A stretch of DNA of 64,000 nt from Tilletiaria anomala UBC 951. Lineage: Eukaryota > Basidiomycota > Exobasidiomycetes > Georgefischeriales > Tilletiariaceae. The translations under genes were made by a program, and so were the position numbers. The stretch is taken from the NCBI RefSeq assembly GCF_000711695.1, contig NW_013547010.1:1-64000 (forward strand), in the 5' to 3' direction. Positions within the stretch are counted from its first letter, which is position 1. The number at the start of each line of letters is the position of its first letter. The notes beneath the pieces are model-generated. The model had not been told where the DNA came from. It made no database searches and worked only from the letters and a program-made list of their open reading frames with translations. Below are positions 58,433 through 64,000 of this stretch, piece after piece.

Positions 58433-61400
58433 CTTGTACGAACTTGCGATGGTGAGATCAGGCCTGGAATACTCGAGATTAAGCTTTTAGAAAGAAGAGG
58501 ATAGATTGCGATTGCGAGCTGATGAAGGATTTGAATCGTCCGCAGCGGGCTGACTCGATGCAATTCTTTGGCATCTGCCTTCCAAGAGACCGTTGAGGTT
58601 TCTAGGGGATCACGAGAGGTAAGAATGACGAAGTAATGGGTGTTTTGGAGAGAGAGGCCTGTTCGTGTGACATGGACAAGTGCAAGGAGGGGCGATGCGA
58701 CATGAGGTAAAGTGAAGTTGAGGTCGACTGTGGAACATCAAGAGGGGACGCCGGGACGGTATCACACGCAGCCACCGGCTACAAAGTGTCCGAACTTCGA
58801 GTATGATCCTGTAATACTCGAAGCCGCATCCACACACAACGCTACCTGCCGTCACTGGGCACATGCTCGATCACAGCCGCCTCTCCCGACTGACTGGCCT
58901 TCGACTGAGGCCGACCAATAACAAGTTCACACGAATGCCGGGGCGCGCACGTCGCACATGCCATTTGATTCTCGAAGCGATGCATTCCAACTCCCGCTCT
59001 TGCGTGGGCTGCTGCAGGCTACCGCTGCTCGCCACGCCGCCATAGGGTGATATTGTTCACCTCCGTAACACGTTCCGGCCGACCGCCAAAGGCAAGAGGA
59101 GACCTCTCGATACAACTAGAGAGCGTGCCGGCTTCATCAACACCAGTACAGCTGTTCTACTGTGGGGGCAATGCTGGCGTGCGCTTCTGTCCGCGAGAGC
59201 GGAAGTGCGAAGATTGTGCACGTTCCCACATGATCCGTGCGCAGCATGCTATCCACAGTGGCCTCTCGGCCGAGAGGTCAAGGCATCCAGGTGTTCCGCC
59301 TCCGTTGCTGTTTTGAACACTCTGCTTCACAGCCTGGTCACGTGATAGGGCATGCAATCGCCAACATCGTCACTACCCTCTACGCCTCGACAAACTCATA
59401 CATTTGACTCAAATTAGAGTAGCTCCCCAGAGGTTGCATCTTTGCTCCTGCCGCGTGGTGATGGCGGCTGGATTGCAGGCCACCTGCAGAACTGATTCCG
59501 GGACCAATCTCTTTTATGTACACAATCCGATGTCGTTCCAGCACATCAGGTTCGTAAGCGCACTCAGACTCTTCATCATCAATATCGTTTTGATTTTCTT
59601 CACGAGGTGTTGCGGGTCCGTTAGGTTGAGGTCACGTACCTTCGCACAATGACTACAGGCATGAGAACAGGAGAACTGCGTGTAGCCCGTCTTTCCAGTC
59701 TTTGTATGGAATCTCCTGTGCTGTTCAACGTTCCAACCTTTTCACAGCTGATCAAGTCCTGCTAAGCCGCGCACGCAATTGTTGAGACTGCACACTGTAG
59801 AATTGTTCCAGCAGAGCCCATGTTCTGGATGTTTCGGGCAGGCGCGCGGCCCCCAGCAGCAGGGCCAAAAAATGCTATCGCGTGCAAATCGTCAGACCTT
59901 CTCATACATCCGCGATGATGTCCTTGAACTGGCTTGCTTCGGATTCGGTCGTGAAAGCAGAAGAACCTGGACGGCCTGGGCATATGAATCGTGATGCCTG
60001 AGATGAACTGGAAACGCCTCCAAGCGCGCGCGTTTCCAAGCTTTCCCAGGAGGTCAAGACAAGCCTAGGGAGCTTCTGGCTGCCTGGAGTCCAGAGTCCA
60101 GCAGTGCCTACCACCAGGGCTGTACAGGGCTGTACGTACAAAAACCAGGCTTATGTCATTATGCAGGCTAATGCGGGTGAGTTAGCCACGTGGCGCCTAG
60201 CAGAGTGGGGTCCGGATTGGCGCGCCATCACTCCTGTGATGCTTGAGGGTGTAAGCAAAACTTGCCCCAATATGCAGACTGGTTTCTCGGAATTTAGGCT
60301 AAAACTCCTCATTGGGACATCGCTTAGTTACTGTGGATGGGATGGGTTTGAATAGCGGAGACCTCGCAGTACCTTTACTAGAGCTTTATAGCAGTCATTC
60401 GGGTCACAAAATTGACACAAGCCATTAATGACGAAAGTCATGATTCCCCCAAGTTATGTCTGATATCATGGTGCCCATAGCGCAGGTTTGAATTTGCAGT
60501 CCACCTCTCATATTGGCCGGCAGGTGAATTTTCACTTTGCCAAATGTTACGCTCTCAAAACTCACGATGCCGAAAGTTCTTCGTGATCCTCATTGTGAGA
60601 ACCAGGCGTTTTGAATACATTATTATAAGCTCACATTCCACGGTTTCACAGGCTCATCGTTAGGCCAGAATCAGGTTCCAGAGTACGCCTCTGTGCACCT
60701 GTTTCTACCATCAACCATTGAAACACATATTGCGTACCTATAGACTGTTGAACGCTGAGCACTGAACGTTGATCCATGTTAGATTATGGTTCTAACAATA
60801 GTCTCACGTTGGGAAGCATGTACCAGCCGACAGCGGAGAGTGGACAGGCACCAGGTTCTGATGATGCATTGCGAATAGCCAAAAGAGATCGCAATCGAAG
60901 AAATGTCGGAGATTCTCGGGAAATACACTTTAACATTTCACAAGCTGAATAAGTATGATGATTTCATTGAAAACGATGTATTCCAATTATGTCTCTCATT
61001 CACCCTCCCTCGTCGTGCATTGATGGAGTATGAAGAGGGGTGAATGTGAAATATGAGGTCATATTCGATCTATGATGCACGAACCGCGACGCCCCACTTC
61101 GGCGGCAGGTGGCCTCGCCGTTCCAGGCGACTGGCGGACTGTAAAGCCGTCTAGTGCTGCAGAGTAAATGTCGTCATAACGCATCGTTGTTGGGAGATAT
61201 ATATATGTACATTCACCACATGTATCTAACCCCGCCCGACATAACGAAAATATTGACCACCGATGGAGAGCCTACTAGAGGGATATGTACTCATGTACCT
61301 CAGCTGTCCGCGCTGCATAATCGAAATGCGCGGAACTAGGAAGTGAGCGACGCATCTTTGCAAGGTTGCGGAGTTGTCAGCAATTGTTGACGAATGATCT

Positions 61401-63341
61401 CATGCGCTGCATTCAAAGGGCAAACCTGCCTGTGAGCACTGTAGACTGAAGCGGACAGAGTGAACTCAACTTGGAATGTGTCGATGTTTTTGAGCGACGT
61501 CACTGCTTCATTCCTGGCGGATTGGAGCGCAAAGAGCCGGCGTGCGGGAATTGTATGCAGCTCGGATGCGAAAGCGGAGGAAATGCGTTTTTTCGGCTAG
61601 TACAGGTCGGCTTTCGGTCTGGAAAATCAAGGTTCCTTTCGTCGGGTAGACCGCAAAAATCGCTTTGGCATAGAAACTGACTTGTAATTTGCGATGACAC
61701 TTTACATGATGTCGTCACTCATACGACGCGGCCCGCCAAGCTCAAAAGAAAAGCGATTATTGACGGCTCTCCGTGTGAAAGGACGGTCACTCCAGAATCG
61801 TCATCAATCTTGGAACGACTTCGACGGTATGCCGCAAGCATCCTCTAGCAGTCGGTATTTCTGCGAACCCGGACCGTCGAATGGGGGGCACGCCGGCCCC
61901 TCAAGACCTCGCCATTTGATTCAGAGTCCATCGTCGATGAGATCTGGGCATTTGGGACTTGAGCATCGAGCCAGTCAGATAAGTCCCTCCAAAGAACAGT
62001 GACACCGTGGAATCGCTCCATTGCGATGGTGGGAGATAGCAACATAGCTTAGCAGGAGCAGTTGCTTTTTTTTCCTCGCGTATTCAGAGCCAGCGACTCC
62101 TTCGACGGCCTCGTCGAGAGGAGGGGATTTTGCGAGCAGGCCGTTCGCTAGCTCTTAGCTTTGTGCTATCTTTGCCGAGCAAGGCCTCTCAGAAGCGCGC
62201 CTCACTTTATCCAAGCCGCAGACGCAGCTGAACTTTGAAATCGGCGGTCGCTGATAGTAACTGGGCGCCTGCGCTGAGAATGGGTTGGTTGTATCAGGGT
62301 TACGATCACCGACAAGTTCCATTGCGAATCCTCTCTTGTAAGAGAAGCGAACGCCCTTCCGCGTTCGACGGTTCCGTCGTCCGTATATCTGCCGATGGTG
62401 GCGTTTTGCTTTCGCAGTTCTATGTGTGGTCAGCGCCAGGTGTCAATGTTGCGGCCGGGGCCGGCCCCCACTCGCCTATTGCATCACTAACGATCGCCGC
62501 AGCAAGATTTTGAAACGCTGTGCCGTTTCAAATTTTATTTTGCTTGGAATCAACGTAACCAACCTTCATGGAGCCCAAAGGGAGTGTGACTCGCCGATGG
62601 TAGCAGCTGATGCCTTTCATAACGTATCGCTAGCGCCACCAGCGCCCAGCCATATCCGGCTCTACGCTTTCAGATGCGATGACTCTACAAGCAATCTGGT
62701 CCTACTTTTACAACACTCCTACAGAATCGTCACAACACGAACTAATAGACCTGCGTTAGCGGGGGCAAGAGCATGGCCACGATCATCAGCATGCGTGTCA
62801 GCATCAGCATCAGCAGCTTGGATGTCAATAAATCCGCCATATCTTACAAGAATCTCCCACCAATTCGGAGCAACTTGAACATCATCTCACCATCCGAGCA
62901 AGAGTAGCGAGCAGATGCTACCATCTCGCATTTGCACCAAGCTATTCAACGCCAACCAATATCCATTGCAAACATTCACATTTCACACCATCGAAAGACA
63001 GTACTTCATAGCCGCGTGATGCACATGAACGCACGATACCATTCAAATCCCCGACTCGCGAATTTTCTCTCACTAAAATTAGAAAGACCAGGCCAGAATC
63101 ATTACTAAAATTGCAAGAGCATCATACGTGTATATGCGATACAAATGCGAGCGAGCAATGAGAAAAGCAACAAAAATCGATCGTATATCTTGTGTTGGGG
63201 GCGGCGACGTGTGATAAAAGTCCTATAAATACCAAACTTGCTGGGAGCTGCTTCTTCACCAGATATTGTTGGATGTAGAAGAACAGAGTGCACAATGACG
63301 AGATATTCCCGACACTGGCGGGAAATTTCAGTGCAGATGAA
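58433..63341. other. 4.9-kb stretch without a recognisable gene
   Basis: The longest gap in the window. All ORFs are short, lack domains and do not join into exon chains. 60.36-61.1 kb looks A/T-rich with few open frames; 58.6-60.3 and 61.4-62.9 kb have normal composition. Small direct duplications occur (GGGCTGTACA/GGGCTGTACG at 60117-60136). No terminal repeats, target duplications, transposase-like peptides or tRNA folds were seen. Confidence 0.55.
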
Positions 63342-64000
63342 TCAGTGGCCAAATGGCTCTTGGAAAGGCAGCTCTGGTTGCTGCGAAAGATCCGCCGAGT
63401 GTGTCGGTGGCGACCCCATGTCCCCGAACATCCCTGACGCCCGCGCTGCCTGGTGAAACGTCGATGCGGCGACATTCGGGTCCCCGCCTGTTCTCTTGAT
63501 ACGCTTAGCGTATCGCAAGCCACATGCGTCTGCTCAGAGGAATGGTCAATCAGTATGTGTATGACACTTGGAGAGAGACAGGCTATGCACTCACTGCAAA
63601 GGGTCTTTGGGCCCAGCGGACCTTTCCTCCACTCTGGCGAGTCCACGCGTCCACAGTCTGTACAGACATTGTCTCCGTCATCTGCCTTTGGTTTCTTCTA
63701 CTCCAAAGCAAACAAATCAGTCCCATCATACAAAAATATCCTAGCAGCCTTCAACCACATACCTTCTTGCGTTTGTCGTCGCCTAATGCGCTACCGTCGT
63801 CATCGGACCCCTCGCCACCGAGCATCGAGTCGCTGGGTTTTGGACTCGTCGGCGAGACGCCGTAGAGGTTGGAGTCAGTGCGCGCGAGCGCGCTGGACAT
63901 GACGATATTGCTCGATTGCCTCCAGGATGATTCGCCCATAGAGCCATTTAGCTTAGAGCTCTGCTTGAGTGTAGTCTCGAGCTCTGCTTGTATGACACTT
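63342..64000 (-). CDS. White collar 2-like GATA zinc-finger protein (3' part, runs off window)
   Basis: Three exons are visible: >64000-63763, 63685-63595 and 63529-63342. The first encodes a polar linker ([24 protein letters not shown]). The next two join into a single GATA finger, [19 protein letters not shown] + [19 protein letters not shown], with C-x2-C-x18-C-x2-C spacing; the second Cys pair is formed by splicing at TGCA|AC. The [18 protein letters not shown] wording is that of WC-2, the partner of the blue-light receptor WC-1, which binds light-responsive promoters as a heterodimer in the nucleus. The PAS domain expected in WC-2 would lie beyond the edge. It ends with a short ~40-residue tail (QEPFGH). 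Confidence 0.85.

Noticed and set aside
58433-63341. The gap as a centromere core
   Set aside because: A CENP-A gene elsewhere in the window says nothing about centromere position, and part of the gap has ordinary base composition with no long repeats. There is no positive evidence.
1-64000. CRISPR arrays, rRNA genes, insertion sequences or retroelements
   Set aside because: No regularly spaced repeats, long terminal or inverted repeats, reverse-transcriptase or transposase motifs were found. The organism is a eukaryote by its introns and gene content.

Overview
The window comes from a nuclear chromosome of a fungus, most likely a basidiomycete yeast or smut relative (Ustilaginomycotina-like). 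This is judged from about 50-55% GC, genes packed on both strands, many short introns (mostly 55-110 bp, GT..AG) and the protein complement: CENP-A, Rvs161-type BAR protein, Exo1, Sgt2, Trm9, fungal betaine-lipid synthase, a white-collar-type GATA factor and a GH32 glycosidase. The species cannot be named from sequence alone. I assembled exon structures by hand from splice signals, reading-frame continuity and family motifs.

Layout, left to right. 0-4 kb: 3' part of a Sec7/PH Arf-GEF. 4-6 kb: Mtm1-like mitochondrial carrier (minus strand). 7.6-8.8 kb: eIF4E. 10.6-11.6 kb: centromeric histone H3 (CENP-A), facing the BAR protein Rvs161 (11.8-12.9 kb). 12.9-16.4 kb: gene-poor block. 16.4-18.6 kb: DNA 3'-phosphatase/5'-kinase. 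19.0-20.1 kb: membrane-anchored methyltransferase, tail to tail with Dus1. 22-23.6 kb: small hydrophilic, LEA-like sequences of uncertain structure. 23.9-25.8 kb: class II DAHP synthase, tail to tail with a Barentsz/CASC3-like protein. 29.5-30.2 kb: an unrecognised spliced ORF. 30.3-32.6 kb: DAL5/TNA1-type MFS transporter, divergent from a DUF1349 protein. 34.5-46.5 kb: Trm9, a DUF1275 membrane protein, Sgt2, a BTB protein, an esterase relic and Exo1. 47.5-54.7 kb: a secreted-enzyme block with a GH32 enzyme, a decayed GDSL esterase and an intact GDSL esterase. 55.4-58.4 kb: BTA1. 58.4-63.3 kb: a 4.9 kb stretch without a recognisable gene. Right edge: the 3' part of a WC-2-like GATA factor.

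Most genes are housekeeping and arranged as alternating convergent and divergent pairs, with convergent stop codons often only 60-285 bp apart. There are no operons, CRISPR arrays, rRNA genes or recognisable transposons. The most notable points are a CENP-A with an unusually long loop 1, a BTB domain and a mitochondrial carrier each split by a long low-complexity insertion, micro-exons of 16, 17 and 25 nt, stop-free 3n introns in eIF4E and DAHP synthase, and a GDSL esterase pair in which one copy is intact and the other has decayed. I found no convincing evidence of a wholly new multi-gene system.
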